From Acinetobacter sp. WCHA45 (GTDB lineage: Bacteria; Pseudomonadota; Gammaproteobacteria; Pseudomonadales; Moraxellaceae), in NCBI RefSeq assembly GCF_002165255.2, contig NZ_CP028561.1, positions 1,674,001 through 1,738,000 of the forward strand: DNA of 64,000 bases, in the 5' to 3' direction. Numbering within the stretch: position 1 is the stretch's first letter; every line of letters begins with the position of its first letter. The notes below the pieces were generated by a model. The model saw nothing but the letters and a program-made list of their open reading frames with translations. It was not told the origin of the DNA and searched no databases. A program made the translations under genes and the position numbers. This document shows, piece after piece, positions 19,140-28,265 of this stretch.

Positions 19140-19262
19140 ATGAAAATAAAATCGCTGCATTTAAATCCAGCCTAATGGTTTATAATCTTATGGTTAGTCG
19201 GATTTTTTGCACTCGCCATCTTTGCAGGTCTATTTAGATTACTCTTGATGTTTGCTTATTAA
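19140..19262 (+). pseudogene. DUF2474-type small oxidase subunit with a nonsense codon
   Basis: AGGAG then ATG 19140 gives MKIKSLHLNPA, a TAA stop, then WFIILWLVGFFALAIFAGLF to the TAA at 19260-19262. The single hydrophobic span matches DUF2474 proteins, the small subunit encoded after cioAB. The stop just before the Trp disables it unless it is read through. It sits immediately after the cioB terminal fragment, so the whole oxidase operon has decayed together. Confidence 0.7.
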
Positions 19263-19323
19263 AAAATGGGTGGAATAGCTTTTAGATGAGGTCTATTCCA
19301 TCAATACGGATTTACTTTATTTT

Positions 19324-20736
19324 ATGTATAAATCAGAACAATTAGCACATAACTTGAAACTGCTTATTGAAAATGGTTCTTGGCAGCCACACACCAAGTT
19401 ACCCTCTTTACGTGAGCAAGTACAACAATCAGGTTTCAGTCTGATTACCGTAATGAATGCTTACCAAGAACTGGAAGCACAAGGACTGATTTATTCAAAA
19501 GAAAAGTCAGGTTATTTTGTGGCTGAGCAAAATCATATTCAGATTCCACAAGCCTATTCAGTGGTGTCTTTAAATCCGAAAATTGAAATTAACTCACTCG
19601 TTTTTAAATATCTCAAATCAATTCAATCTCCCAACGTCAGCCCATTAGGTTCTGCCTTTCCAGACAGTCAGTTGCTGTATCCCCCAAAACTGATTCAAAT
19701 CATGGGGCAACTTTCTCGCAATCGACATAGTTATGACCAAACTTCAAATTTACCTCCCGGTAATTTGGCACTCAGAAAGCTGATTGCGCAACGCTATTGT
19801 ATGCAAGGCATTCCAACCGATGCAGATGACATTGTCATTACATCAGGTGGACTAGAAGCATTAAATCTTTCACTACAAGCCATTACGCAACCTGGTGATT
19901 ATATTTTATTGCAGCAAACAATTTTTTATGGTGCTTGGCAAGCTGCTGAACGTTTGGGTTTAAAAGTCATCACCATCCCAGAACATCCACAGCATGGCTT
20001 TGATATTGAAGCTTTTGAACAAGTCATCAAAAATTATCCAATCAAAGTCTGTTGGTTTATGCTGAATGCACATAACCCAATTGGTTTTACTGTCAGCGAT
20101 GACATCAAATATAAAATCGCTAAATTGTTGCATGAACATCAAATTCATTTAATCGAAGATGATGTTTATGAAGAAATGTTTTATGGCAGCCAAAAACCAT
20201 TGCCAATGAAGTATTTTGACCAACAAAATCTGGTATTACACTGCTCTTCTTTTTCTAAAACCTTAGGTTCAAGTTTCCGTATGGGCTGGGTCTATGCAGG
20301 TAAATTCTCTGAACATATTCAACATTTACAATTGATGAGTACTATTTCTGCCAATGCGCTGATTCAAAATGCGCTGGTGGAGTTCCTCTCTCATCATCAT
20401 TATGAAAAGCATTTAAGAACTCTGCGACGTGCCTTAGAAAAGAATAAAAAGCAATTCTTTCAATATCTCAAACAACATCTACCGAAAGACTGTAAGGTGT
20501 ATAACTATCCAAATGGTTATTTTTTGTGGATTCAACTCCCTGACAAAGTCAGTAGTATGCAAATCTATGAGCAACTGATTCAGCATCATATTGGTGTTGC
20601 GCCAAGTCCCTTATTTAATGTGTTGCCCTCACATCAACATTTTATTCGTATGAATTGTTCTTTTGAATGGACAGAACAAATTCAGCATTCGCTAGAGTTA
20701 TTCATTACAACGATTCAACGTCAAATACCCAATTAA
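19324..20736 (+). CDS. MocR-type (GntR-HTH/aminotransferase) transcriptional regulator, 470 aa
   Basis: An N-terminal winged helix-turn-helix of the GntR class (about residues 1-70, KLPSLREQVQQSGFSLITVM) is fused to a fold-type I aminotransferase domain. SSFSKTLGSSFRMGWVYAG contains the predicted PLP-binding lysine. The length of 470 is typical of MocR/PdxR regulators. These proteins normally sense PLP or an amino acid and control a neighbouring gene. Here no pdx gene is adjacent, so the target is unknown. The gene converges on the AraC gene with a 4-bp overlap of the two ends. Confidence 0.9.
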   Translation: MYKSEQLAHNLKLLIENGSWQPHTKLPSLREQVQQSGFSLITVMNAYQELEAQGLIYSKEKSGYFVAEQNHIQIPQAYSVVSLNPKIEINSLVFKYLKSIQSPNVSPLGSAFPDSQLLYPPKLIQIMGQLSRNRHSYDQTSNLPPGNLALRKLIAQRYCMQGIPTDADDIVITSGGLEALNLSLQAITQPGDYILLQQTIFYGAWQAAERLGLKVITIPEHPQHGFDIEAFEQVIKNYPIKVCWFMLNAHNPIGFTVSDDIKYKIAKLLHEHQIHLIEDDVYEEMFYGSQKPLPMKYFDQQNLVLHCSSFSKTLGSSFRMGWVYAGKFSEHIQHLQLMSTISANALIQNALVEFLSHHHYEKHLRTLRRALEKNKKQFFQYLKQHLPKDCKVYNYPNGYFLWIQLPDKVSSMQIYEQLIQHHIGVAPSPLFNVLPSHQHFIRMNCSFEWTEQIQHSLELFITTIQRQIPN

Positions 20737-21797
20737 TTCAGTTTGGATAGATTATTCTTGCGATACTGACTCGGTGTTTCCCCAAACATCTTTTTAAAGG
20801 CACGAATAAAATTGGTGGTTTCTTCATACCCTACCAAGCAAGCAATATCCTGAATACTATATTGCTGCTGTTGTAGTAATTTCTTGGCTTGATTAAACCG
20901 AACCTCAGCCAAGATTTGCAAAAATGTGGTGCCCTGTGCTTGCAAATGCCGCTTAATCGTTCGTTCTGACATATTTAAGCGCTGTGCAATCAATGGAAGT
21001 GAGGGATAACCATGACTAGAATGATATAACAACTCAGAACGAATACTTTTTTGTAAGTCCCGAGTACTTTCTTTTACGAGTTTAAGCTTGTCATTTTCAC
21101 AATACAAAATAGCCTGTTGGAATGCAACTTGATCTGCATTCAAATTCTTACAATGTAAATATTTTTTAGAAAATCGAAAACCATTACATGGTTGATTAAA
21201 ATGAATATTTATCTGGGATAAATCAATTTTTTCATAATTCTGAGCATCTGCCCAATCCACAAAAACCTCACAACTTTCTGCAATTTTGTCAGAAAATAAA
21301 GTGAGAAAATGAATTGCTCCAAACAATAAGCTCTCGATCAGGAAATGTCTTAACTGATTAGATTGTTCTGCATCACCTAATTTCACTGGATGAACATCAT
21401 CTAGATAAACATAGATAAACGTTTCATCTATATGCCATTGAGGGGTAAAATTTTGAATTCGAGTACAAAAATACTGCTGACAAAGACTTAACGCCGTTTC
21501 AACATCCGCACAACTGAGAAATGCAAACCCTAAAGCCCCATGCGAAGTTGGACGTAACCTAAACCCATATTCAATCCCAAGACGCGGATTCCCCGTCAAT
21601 CGTAACGCATTCACCACCAATTTTGACCATTGATGCGCACTCATCTTGGCATCGGCTTGTTGCATTTCAGTCGGAATCAATCCCGTTCCATACAAAGCGA
21701 TGTGTGCATCAATGCCGTATTCATAAACGATTTCTAATAATACATGGGCATAAGAAACAGAGATGGTTTCTTGAAACAATCCAAAAGGATCACGCAT
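20733..21797 (-). CDS. AraC-family transcriptional regulator, 354 aa
   Basis: The N-terminal two thirds match the ligand-binding domain found in OruR/ArgR-like AraC proteins. The C-terminal 100 residues carry two helix-turn-helix segments (LPLIAQRLNMSERTIKRHLQ and DIACLVGYEETTNFIRAFKK), ending with the typical F-x-E-T-P-S-Q-Y-R. It is divergent from the enoyl-CoA hydratase/SDR pair with a 118-bp gap, so it is the natural candidate to activate that operon in response to an acyl or aliphatic inducer. The inducer is not predictable. Confidence 0.9.
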   Translation of the reverse strand: MRDPFGLFQETISVSYAHVLLEIVYEYGIDAHIALYGTGLIPTEMQQADAKMSAHQWSKLVVNALRLTGNPRLGIEYGFRLRPTSHGALGFAFLSCADVETALSLCQQYFCTRIQNFTPQWHIDETFIYVYLDDVHPVKLGDAEQSNQLRHFLIESLLFGAIHFLTLFSDKIAESCEVFVDWADAQNYEKIDLSQINIHFNQPCNGFRFSKKYLHCKNLNADQVAFQQAILYCENDKLKLVKESTRDLQKSIRSELLYHSSHGYPSLPLIAQRLNMSERTIKRHLQAQGTTFLQILAEVRFNQAKKLLQQQQYSIQDIACLVGYEETTNFIRAFKKMFGETPSQYRKNNLSKLN

Positions 21798-21915
21798 GAC
21801 ACATCCTATGTCCTAAAATGATCATTAATATGGCATAGTCTCCCCTATTGAGCGAGTATTTTCTTCGAAATAATAACCTCAAGATTGATGACTAAAACAA
21901 TGGGGAATTGCTGAA

Positions 21916-22632
21916 ATGGCAAGCATGACACTCGATAAACAGCAATCGACCTATGTGCTGAATTTGACCAATGGCAATCAGGAAAATGCTTTAAATAAAG
22001 CGGTATTAGAAGAATATTTTGCTATTTTTGATGAAATTGAAAGTGATAAAAAGAATGCCTGTTTAATTATTCGAAGTGAGCATCCTAAAACCTTTTGTAA
22101 CGGCTTAGACCTTGCTTGGTTAATGCAACAATCATTGGAAGGTAAAAAAGCCTTTACCCTGCAACTTGAAAATATGTTGCTCCGTTTAGCATTACTCAAC
22201 TTACCTGTAATTGCTGAAATCGGTGGTAATGCTTATGCAGGCGGTGCAATTCTCGCGTCTGCTTGTGACTTCCGATTTATGCGATCAGATCGAGGACGTT
22301 TTTGCTTTCCAGAAGTCCATCTGGGCATTCCTTTTACAGATATCATTGCTGAAATTGTGCAACTACTTCCTAATCAACATGCAATTTGGGAAATGTCTTT
22401 GACAGGCAAAACCAGGACAGGCACTGAATGTCTACAATCCCAACTCGTTCATCAAATTGAACCAATCGAATCATTAAGTCATGAGGTGTTTAAATTTGCA
22501 GAAGATATGGCAGAAAAACACCGCCAAACCTATGCCGTGATCAAACGTCAGCTCCGCCATCGAATTGTAGAGATTGCCAAGCAACGCCAACTCTATGATC
22601 CTGAAAAATTTGCTCACCCTTTTATGATCTAA
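21916..22632 (+). CDS. Enoyl-CoA hydratase/isomerase family protein, 238 aa
   Basis: Crotonase fold. The CoA/oxyanion-hole segments are KTFCNGLDLAWL and GGNAYAGGAILASACDFRFM, and FPEVHLGIPF supplies the expected glutamate region. It is slightly shorter than typical 255-270-residue hydratases. It probably acts on a 2-enoyl-CoA or isomerises a 3-enoyl-CoA in a degradation pathway. It is 37 bp upstream of the SDR gene in an operon and divergent from the AraC regulator. The exact substrate is unknown. Confidence 0.85.
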   Translation: MASMTLDKQQSTYVLNLTNGNQENALNKAVLEEYFAIFDEIESDKKNACLIIRSEHPKTFCNGLDLAWLMQQSLEGKKAFTLQLENMLLRLALLNLPVIAEIGGNAYAGGAILASACDFRFMRSDRGRFCFPEVHLGIPFTDIIAEIVQLLPNQHAIWEMSLTGKTRTGTECLQSQLVHQIEPIESLSHEVFKFAEDMAEKHRQTYAVIKRQLRHRIVEIAKQRQLYDPEKFAHPFMI

Positions 22633-22669
22633 TTCAACGTTTACAACAACTCAAATCTAGGAAATATCA

Positions 22670-23497
22670 ATGAATAATATGCAAGGAAGAACTGTTTTTA
22701 TTACGGGCGGCAGTCGAGGTATTGGCAGAGCGATTGCGTTAAAAGCAGCTCAGGCAGGTGCGAATGTCGTGATTGCAGCAAAAACCGAAGTCGAGACCAC
22801 TAAATTAGCAGGTACGATTTATAGTGTGGCTGAAGAAATTGAAGCTGTAGGCGGCAAAGCATTGCCACTGTTACTAGATGTTAGAGATGAACAGCAGATT
22901 CATGCTGCTATGCAACAAGCCGCCAAAGCCTTTGGCGGAATTGATGTGCTGATTAATAACGCAGGTGCAATTGCATTAATGGGGGTGGAATCCACCTCAT
23001 TAAAACAATATGACCTGATCCAAACCATTAACCATCGTGCCACTTTTATTTGTGGCCAAGCTGCATTGCCCTTTTTAAAGCAAGCTGAAAATCCACATAT
23101 TTTAAGCTTATCACCGCCTGTAAATATGTCACCGAAATGGCTCGGGATGCTTGCACCTTATGCTTTATCTAAATACGGTATGACGATTCTGACTTTAGGC
23201 ATGGCGGAAGAATTTCGTCACTATGGTATTTCATGTAATACGCTTTGGCCTGAAACTTATATCGCAACAGCAGCCGTTTCGAAGAATCTAGGCGAAGAAA
23301 ATACCTTACAGGTCAGCCGTAAACCACAGATCATGGCAGATGCAGCTTTTGCGATTTATAGCACGGCTAGAGGTGAACTTACAGGACAAAGCCTGACCGA
23401 TGAACAAGCTTTGTCTCGTATTGGCATCACTGATTTCACTCACTATGCCTGTGTCGGTGGCAATACGCAGCTCCAAAAAGATTTCTTTTTGGATTGA
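22670..23497 (+). CDS. Short-chain dehydrogenase/reductase, HSDL2-like, 275 aa
   Basis: A Rossmann cofactor motif TGGSRGIGRAIA is at residues 10-21. NNAG is near residue 98, and the catalytic Tyr-x-x-x-Lys is in YALSKYGM. The sequence style (AKTEVETTKLAGTI, PPVNMSPKWL) is that of the HSDL2/peroxisomal-type SDR group, thought to act in fatty-acid or acyl-CoA metabolism. It is the second gene of the pair with the enoyl-CoA hydratase. The substrate is unassigned. The gene ends 12 bp before a strong hairpin that probably originally served gdhA. Confidence 0.88.
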   Translation: MNNMQGRTVFITGGSRGIGRAIALKAAQAGANVVIAAKTEVETTKLAGTIYSVAEEIEAVGGKALPLLLDVRDEQQIHAAMQQAAKAFGGIDVLINNAGAIALMGVESTSLKQYDLIQTINHRATFICGQAALPFLKQAENPHILSLSPPVNMSPKWLGMLAPYALSKYGMTILTLGMAEEFRHYGISCNTLWPETYIATAAVSKNLGEENTLQVSRKPQIMADAAFAIYSTARGELTGQSLTDEQALSRIGITDFTHYACVGGNTQLQKDFFLD

Positions 23498-23508
23498 TCC
23501 AACAATGA

Positions 23509-23546
23509 AAAAACGACCTTAAAACATGTGTCTTAAGGTCGTTTCA
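23509..23546. terminator. Strong hairpin terminator, best oriented for the minus strand
   Basis: AAACGACCTTAA and TTAAGGTCGTTT (23511-23522 and 23533-23544) form a 12-bp stem. The minus-strand transcript then runs into six T residues. It lies just past the gdhA stop codon, and also follows the SDR gene on the plus strand. Confidence 0.8.
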
Positions 23547-23559
23547 AAAGCAAAGAAAA

Positions 23560-23694
23560 TTAACCTGGGAAAATACCACGCTCTTTACGTGCTTTTAAAA
23601 TACGCTCACAACCTAAAATGAAGGCAGCAGTACGTAATGTACATTCTTTCTCGCTTGATTTATGCCATACATCATTGATGGCTCGCATCATCAA
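23560..23694 (-). pseudogene. 3' stub of a glutamate dehydrogenase gene (gdhA)
   Basis: The frame reads MRAINDVWHKSSEKECTLRT then AAFILGCERILKARKERGIF, the C-terminal end of Glu/Leu/Phe/Val dehydrogenases, with a normal stop and downstream terminator. Upstream of about 23694 the similarity stops, because the DNA becomes the C-terminal coding part of an IS transposase on the other strand. The 45 residues left out of about 420 cannot be functional. Confidence 0.75.
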
Positions 23695-23992
23695 CGGCGA
23701 ATTCAATCTTGAAAATACTCTTTTAACAGACCCTAGACGAGTCAAGAAATTGATAGCAGTGCTAGCCATCGGTTTCTGTTGGTGCTATTTAACGAGTGAA
23801 TGGCAACATGATCGAAAAAAAGCGATAAAAATAAAGAAGCATGCACGACTTTCAGTAAGTTTATTTCGCTACGGTTTGGACTATGTTCAGATGGCTATTC
23901 TACGTTTGATTGGTTTTGGAAAAAAAGAAGAATTTAAGAAAGTGCTCGCAATTTTAAGAAAGAAAAAGCCTGATAGGACAAGAACCCTATGA
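23695..23992 (+). pseudogene. C-terminal fragment of IS4-family transposase
   Basis: About 98 residues survive: FNLENTLLTDPRRVKKL, then a hydrophobic segment GFCWCYLTSEWQ, then the basic C-terminus ending in DRTRTL. The stop is at 23990-23992, 18 bp before the terminal repeat. The catalytic DDE core would lie upstream and is absent. The apparent longer frame starting at 23618 is an artefact of reading antisense through the gdhA stub. Confidence 0.75.
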
Positions 23993-24010
23993 AATTTGTC
24001 GTGTACAGAG
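23695..24010 (+). mobile_element. Truncated ISAba1-like IS4-family element, right part only
   Basis: The segment encodes the end of a transposase and finishes at 24010 with GAAATTTGTCGTGTACAGAG. The reverse complement of that end matches, from memory, the terminal inverted repeat of ISAba1 (CTCTGTACACGACAAATTTC). The other end of the element is missing: its break lies within 5 bp of the gdhA similarity. This suggests insertion into gdhA followed by a deletion that removed the left IS end and the gene body. Confidence 0.75.
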
Positions 24011-24131
24011 AAAATTTTATTACAGAAACAAACATTAAGACCAATAAGTAACGACAGTACTCGCAAGCTATTTTCTAAAAAAGCAATAAAATAACATTAT
24101 TCATTTACACTCTTTTAGTTGGAATAAAAAT

Positions 24132-24236
24132 ATGATCAAGTTAATAAAAAGTTTTCACTCAATCAATACCTATTTATTCATGTCGACGGTTTTACTTATT
24201 TCAATGATTATTTATTTCTATCACATAAATCCATAA
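24132..24236 (+). CDS. Possible small membrane peptide, 34 aa
   Basis: ATG 24132 with GGA about 10 nt upstream encodes MIKLIKSFHSINTYLF followed by a hydrophobic span (STVLLISMIIYFY), and is closely followed by a terminator hairpin. Size and topology fit small stress or type I toxin-like peptides, but no homologue is recognised and the frame could be chance. Confidence 0.35.
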   Translation: MIKLIKSFHSINTYLFMSTVLLISMIIYFYHINP

Positions 24237-24245
24237 TATAATAGA

Positions 24246-24271
24246 AAAACCCAATTTAAAATTGGGCTTTT
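24246..24271. terminator. Bidirectional terminator between small ORF and glnS
   Basis: CCCAAT and ATTGGG (24250-24255 and 24261-24266) are flanked by A-rich left and T-rich right sides, giving T-runs on both strands between convergent units. Confidence 0.65.
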
Positions 24272-24324
24272 CCATGTCTAAACTAAATTCTTCGAGCTAA
24301 AAAGAGTTCAAATTCGCCTAAAGG

Positions 24325-26052
24325 TTATTTCTTCTCTACTTTAAAGCTATCTTTAAGATCAAGAATACGGTTAAACACTGGTTTTTCAGCTTGATGATCA
24401 TGTTGATCTGCAACAAAGTACCCCTCACGCTCAAACTGAAAACGATCTTCAGGTTGCGCTTGTGCCAAAGCAGGCTCAATCACCGCTTGAACGACTTTTA
24501 ATGATTCAGGATTTAGATTTGCCAAGAAATCATCATCTGCATCTGGCGCAGCTTCGGTAAATAAACGATCGTAAATACGAATTTCAGCAGGTATACCTTT
24601 CGTTGCAGAGACCCAATGAATAACCCCTTTGACTTTACGACCTTCAGGGTTTTTGCCTAACGTTTCAGGATCAATTGAACATTTAAGCTCAATTACTTCA
24701 CCATTGGCATCCTTGATTACTTCATCACACTTGATCACATAAGCATGGCGTAAACGCACTTCGCCTTCTGGAATCAAACGTTTAAATCCTTTTGGTGCAA
24801 CCTCTTCAAAGTCTTTACGATCAATATAGATTTCACGTGTTAAAGGAATGATACGTTCGCCCATATCAACATTTGGATGACGTGAATGAGTTAAATCTAA
24901 TTCTTCAGGTAAATTAGTCAATGTGACTTTTAATGGATTCAGTACAGCCATTCCACGCGCTGCGGCATTTTCCAAAGATTGACGGATACAGAACTCCAGC
25001 ATTGCCACATCCACGATACCATCAGTTTTTGACACACCGACACGCTTACAGAAATCACGCAAGCCCTCTGGGGTAAAACCACGACGACGCATCCCAACAA
25101 CTGTTGGCATACGCGGATCATCCCAACCCTGTACATGGTTACCCTCAACCAATTTACGCAATTTACGTTTAGAAGTAATCGTGTAATCGATGTTTAAACG
25201 TGATGACTCATATTGACGCGGTACAGCCTGAGAGTGGACTTTCTCAATCACCCAGTCATAGAATGGACGGTGATCTTGGAACTCTAAAGTACAGAGTGAA
25301 TGAGTAATCCCTTCAATTGCATCTGACAATGGATGAGCATAGTCATACATTGGATACATTTTCCACTTATCACCTGTCTGGTGATGTTCTGAATGCAATA
25401 CGCGATAAAGGATTGGATCACGCATATGTACATTCGGGCTTGCCATATCAATTTTGGCACGTAAAACCGCTTTACCCTCGCCCAATTCACCATTACGCAT
25501 TTGCTCAAAACGCGCCAGATTTTCTTCCACAGTCGCATTACGGTATGGTGAGTTTTTACCTGGCTCCACAAAGCTACCGCGATTCAACTTGATTTCTTCA
25601 GGTGTTTGCAAGTCCACATAGGCATCCCCCTGTTCAATTAATTGAACAGCCCACGTGTAAAGTTGATCGAAATAACCAGAAGCATAGCGAGGCTCACCAT
25701 TCCAGTTAAAACCTAACCATTTCACATCATTGGCAATACCATCAACATATTCTTGTTCTTCGGCATCTGGGTTTGTATCGTCAAAACGTAAATTACATAG
25801 ACCATCAAATTCTTCGGCAATACCAAAGTTCAAACAAATTGCTTTGACATGACCAATATGCAGATAACCATTTGGCTCAGGCGGGAAACGAGTTACAACT
25901 TTTTGGGTACGACCTTCTTTTAAATCATCGGTAATCACCTGACGTACAAAGTCCAAGCCTGCCTGTTGTTCTTGCTGCGCGGCATCGACAGAGGCATGAG
26001 TATTCGGCGTCGGGGTCTTTGGCAGTTCTGAAACAACATCATTTGGCTTCAT
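24325..26052 (-). CDS. glnS: Glutaminyl-tRNA synthetase, 575 aa
   Basis: Class I aminoacyl-tRNA synthetase charging tRNA-Gln with glutamine. The HIGH-type motif is in [20 protein letters not shown]. The region equivalent to KMSKS is SKRKLRKL. The C-terminal beta-barrel anticodon-binding domains are complete. The start is ATG 26052 ([10 protein letters not shown]). A longer in-frame start at 26100 adds a non-conserved extension and is not preferred. The N-terminal 25 residues before the catalytic core are a little longer than in E. coli. It is monocistronic, divergent from ppiB. Confidence 0.97.
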   Translation of the reverse strand: MKPNDVVSELPKTPTPNTHASVDAAQQEQQAGLDFVRQVITDDLKEGRTQKVVTRFPPEPNGYLHIGHVKAICLNFGIAEEFDGLCNLRFDDTNPDAEEQEYVDGIANDVKWLGFNWNGEPRYASGYFDQLYTWAVQLIEQGDAYVDLQTPEEIKLNRGSFVEPGKNSPYRNATVEENLARFEQMRNGELGEGKAVLRAKIDMASPNVHMRDPILYRVLHSEHHQTGDKWKMYPMYDYAHPLSDAIEGITHSLCTLEFQDHRPFYDWVIEKVHSQAVPRQYESSRLNIDYTITSKRKLRKLVEGNHVQGWDDPRMPTVVGMRRRGFTPEGLRDFCKRVGVSKTDGIVDVAMLEFCIRQSLENAAARGMAVLNPLKVTLTNLPEELDLTHSRHPNVDMGERIIPLTREIYIDRKDFEEVAPKGFKRLIPEGEVRLRHAYVIKCDEVIKDANGEVIELKCSIDPETLGKNPEGRKVKGVIHWVSATKGIPAEIRIYDRLFTEAAPDADDDFLANLNPESLKVVQAVIEPALAQAQPEDRFQFEREGYFVADQHDHQAEKPVFNRILDLKDSFKVEKK

Positions 26053-26218
26053 AGGGTGTAAATCACTTCTTACAGTTAAAAATGGGAAATAAAAACGCAA
26101 TCTTTGCTATTTATGAAAGATTTTAACGTTTTTTACTTGCCTTGTAGTTTACAGTTTGCTTATGCTTCTCTCAACCAAAAACCCATGGTCACAAACCCAT
26201 GTTTAGGAGATTAATGTA

Positions 26219-26728
26219 ATGAGTTTTCCTCAAGTCGAATTAAATACCAATAAAGGTCGTATTGTTCTTGAGCTTAACGCTGAAAAAGCACCAAAAACGG
26301 TTGCAAATTTCTTAGAATATGTACGCGACGGTTTCTATGACGGCGTAATTTTCCACCGTGTGATTGATGGTTTTATGATCCAAGGTGGTGGCATGGACGA
26401 AAACTTCAAAGAAAAAGCAACACGTGACTCAATCGAAAATGAAGCTGACAACGGCTTAAGCAACGATGAAGGCACAATTGCTATGGCACGTACGCAAGCT
26501 CCTCATTCTGCATCTGCTCAATTCTTTATCAACGTAAAAAATAACTCTTTCTTAAACCACACAGCGCCAACTGCACAAGGCTGGGGTTATGCGGTATTTG
26601 GTAAAGTTGTAGAAGGTATGGATGTTGTAGCTGCAATTAAAGGTGTGCGTACTGGTAACCGTGGTTACCATGCAGATGTTCCTTTAGAGAACGTTGTGAT
26701 TGAATCTGCTAAAATTATTTCTGAATAA
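26219..26728 (+). CDS. ppiB: Peptidyl-prolyl cis-trans isomerase B (cyclophilin), 169 aa
   Basis: A single cyclophilin domain with no signal peptide, hence cytoplasmic. Diagnostic stretches are [16 protein letters not shown] (catalytic Arg), [18 protein letters not shown] and the C-terminal [11 protein letters not shown]. It catalyses proline isomerisation during folding. AGGAG lies upstream of ATG 26219. It is followed 21 bp later by lpxH, so the two are likely cotranscribed. Confidence 0.95.
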   Translation: MSFPQVELNTNKGRIVLELNAEKAPKTVANFLEYVRDGFYDGVIFHRVIDGFMIQGGGMDENFKEKATRDSIENEADNGLSNDEGTIAMARTQAPHSASAQFFINVKNNSFLNHTAPTAQGWGYAVFGKVVEGMDVVAAIKGVRTGNRGYHADVPLENVVIESAKIISE

Positions 26729-26749
26729 TTTGATCCAACAGGATTCTTT

Positions 26750-27466
26750 GTGACCCATCTGTTTATATCAGATTTGCATTTGTCACCTGATCACCCTCGA
26801 CTGGTTCGAGGGTTTTTAGAATTACTGAAACAATATCAAGATAAAAACACCCAGCTCTATATTTTAGGTGACTGGTTTAATGCTTGGATTGGGGATGATT
26901 ACACCGCACCGTGGTTAGATGAAATTGTCACGGCCTTACAATCATTCACTGCACATAATAATAAAATCTTTTTCCAAGTCGGCAATCGAGACTTTGCTTT
27001 AGGTCAAAAGTTTTTAAACCAATTTAATGGAATTTTATTGCCAGATGTTTTTACATTGGAAATTAATCACAAAAAACTTCACCTAGAACATGGTGATGCT
27101 TTGTGTACAGATGATGTTGCGTACCAACGCTTCCGTAAAGTCATCCGTAATCCAGTTTTACTGGGTTTGATAAAACGAACACCATTAAGTTTCAGACAAA
27201 AACTCGCCAATGGTTTTCGTAAAAAAAGCAGTGAAACTAAACAACTAAAAAGCTATGACATCATGGATGTAAATGCAAAAGCAGTTGAAAATGTCATTAC
27301 TGAAGTCGATTATTTAATTCACGGTCATACCCACCGTCCAGAAATTCATTTGTTGGGCAATAAACAGCGCATTGTTTTGGGTGACTGGCGAACAGACGCT
27401 GCATGGATTCTAGAAATTAACGAACAAGAAAATAGCAGCCTAAATTTTAAAAAGTGGACCTATTGA
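26750..27466 (+). CDS. lpxH: UDP-2,3-diacylglucosamine diphosphatase, 238 aa
   Basis: Calcineurin-like metallophosphoesterase of lipid A synthesis, cleaving UDP-2,3-diacylglucosamine to lipid X at the inner face of the inner membrane. Metal ligands are seen in FISDLHLS (residues 5-12), LGDWFNAWIGDD, VGNRDFALG, EHGDALC and HGHTHRPEIH. The start is GTG 26750 with AGGA upstream, which keeps the conserved THLFISDLHL beginning. The length is normal. It is downstream of ppiB, as in other gammaproteobacteria. Confidence 0.95.
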   Translation: MTHLFISDLHLSPDHPRLVRGFLELLKQYQDKNTQLYILGDWFNAWIGDDYTAPWLDEIVTALQSFTAHNNKIFFQVGNRDFALGQKFLNQFNGILLPDVFTLEINHKKLHLEHGDALCTDDVAYQRFRKVIRNPVLLGLIKRTPLSFRQKLANGFRKKSSETKQLKSYDIMDVNAKAVENVITEVDYLIHGHTHRPEIHLLGNKQRIVLGDWRTDAAWILEINEQENSSLNFKKWTY

Positions 27467-27571
27467 TCTTTATTCCATTCGACTTTTATCGATAACCAAA
27501 TCACATTCAGACACTTTTCCTACCTGACATATCCAGTAAAATAAACTGATTTTTTATTTGGTTGATAATAG

Positions 27572-28224
27572 ATGGATTCCCTACACATCGCAAAACACGT
27601 TACACCACCAAGGCATACGATGCGACTAAAAAAATTCCAAAAGAACAGTTTGAAAAACTACTCTAAATTTTACGCTTCAGCCCTTCTTCAGTAAATATTC
27701 AACCTTGGCATTTTTTAATTGCTGAAACAGATGAAGCCAAACAACGTATCGCATCAGCATTGACAGGCAATTACATCTATAACGCAGCTAAAGTTCTAAA
27801 CTCTTCACATACCTTGGTCTTTTGTACGCGTACTGATATCTCAGCAGAATACTTAGAACAATTGCTACAGCAAGATGATGCCAGTGGTCGCTTTAAAGAT
27901 GCAGCTGCAAAACAAGGTCAACGTGACACCCGTTCTGGTTATGTCGAGTTCTATCGCAATGAACTTAAAAATCTTCCTGCATGGATGGAGAATCAAACCT
28001 ACCTTGCACTCGGACAACTCCTTTTTGCAGCAGGTTTAGAGGGAATTGATGCCACACCAATGGAAGGTTTTGACAGAACGCTGATTAATGAAGAGTTTGG
28101 ACTGACTGAAAAAGGCTTAAAAGCATCTGTGATTGTTTCACTCGGCTATCGTAGTGACAGTGATTTCAATGCAAAACTGCCAAAATCACGACTCCCAGAT
28201 GAAGTGGTTTTTACACACTTATAA
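27572..28224 (+). pseudogene. Broken NfsB-type oxygen-insensitive nitroreductase
   Basis: The protein can be followed almost completely. ATG 27572 gives MDSLHIAK, then a frameshift leads to RYTTKAYDATKKIPKEQFEK, then an in-frame TAA (27664-27666), then RFSPSSVNIQPWHFLIAET, and an open C-terminal frame from 27760 of 154 residues ending VVFTHL. These are the landmarks of the NfsB flavin nitroreductase family (about 217 residues). Two independent lesions near the N-terminus make it a pseudogene, although the 154-residue frame stays open and looks recently intact. Loss would matter for nitrofuran activation. Confidence 0.85.
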
Positions 28225-28238
28225 TCACATGAAGCTCA

Positions 28239-28264
28239 AGAGAGTAGAACAAGCTCTACTCTCT
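28239..28264. terminator. 10-bp hairpin between convergent genes
   Basis: AGAGAGTAGA and TCTACTCTCT (28239-28248, 28255-28264) form a perfect stem with a 6-nt loop in the gap between the nitroreductase remnant and the DMT gene. No T-run on either strand, so termination efficiency is uncertain. Confidence 0.4.
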
Positions 28265-28265
28265 T

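Noticed and set aside
23618..23694. N-terminal part of the apparent 124-residue plus-strand frame
   Set aside because: This stretch is the antisense of the gdhA C-terminus. Only the part from about 23695 resembles a transposase.
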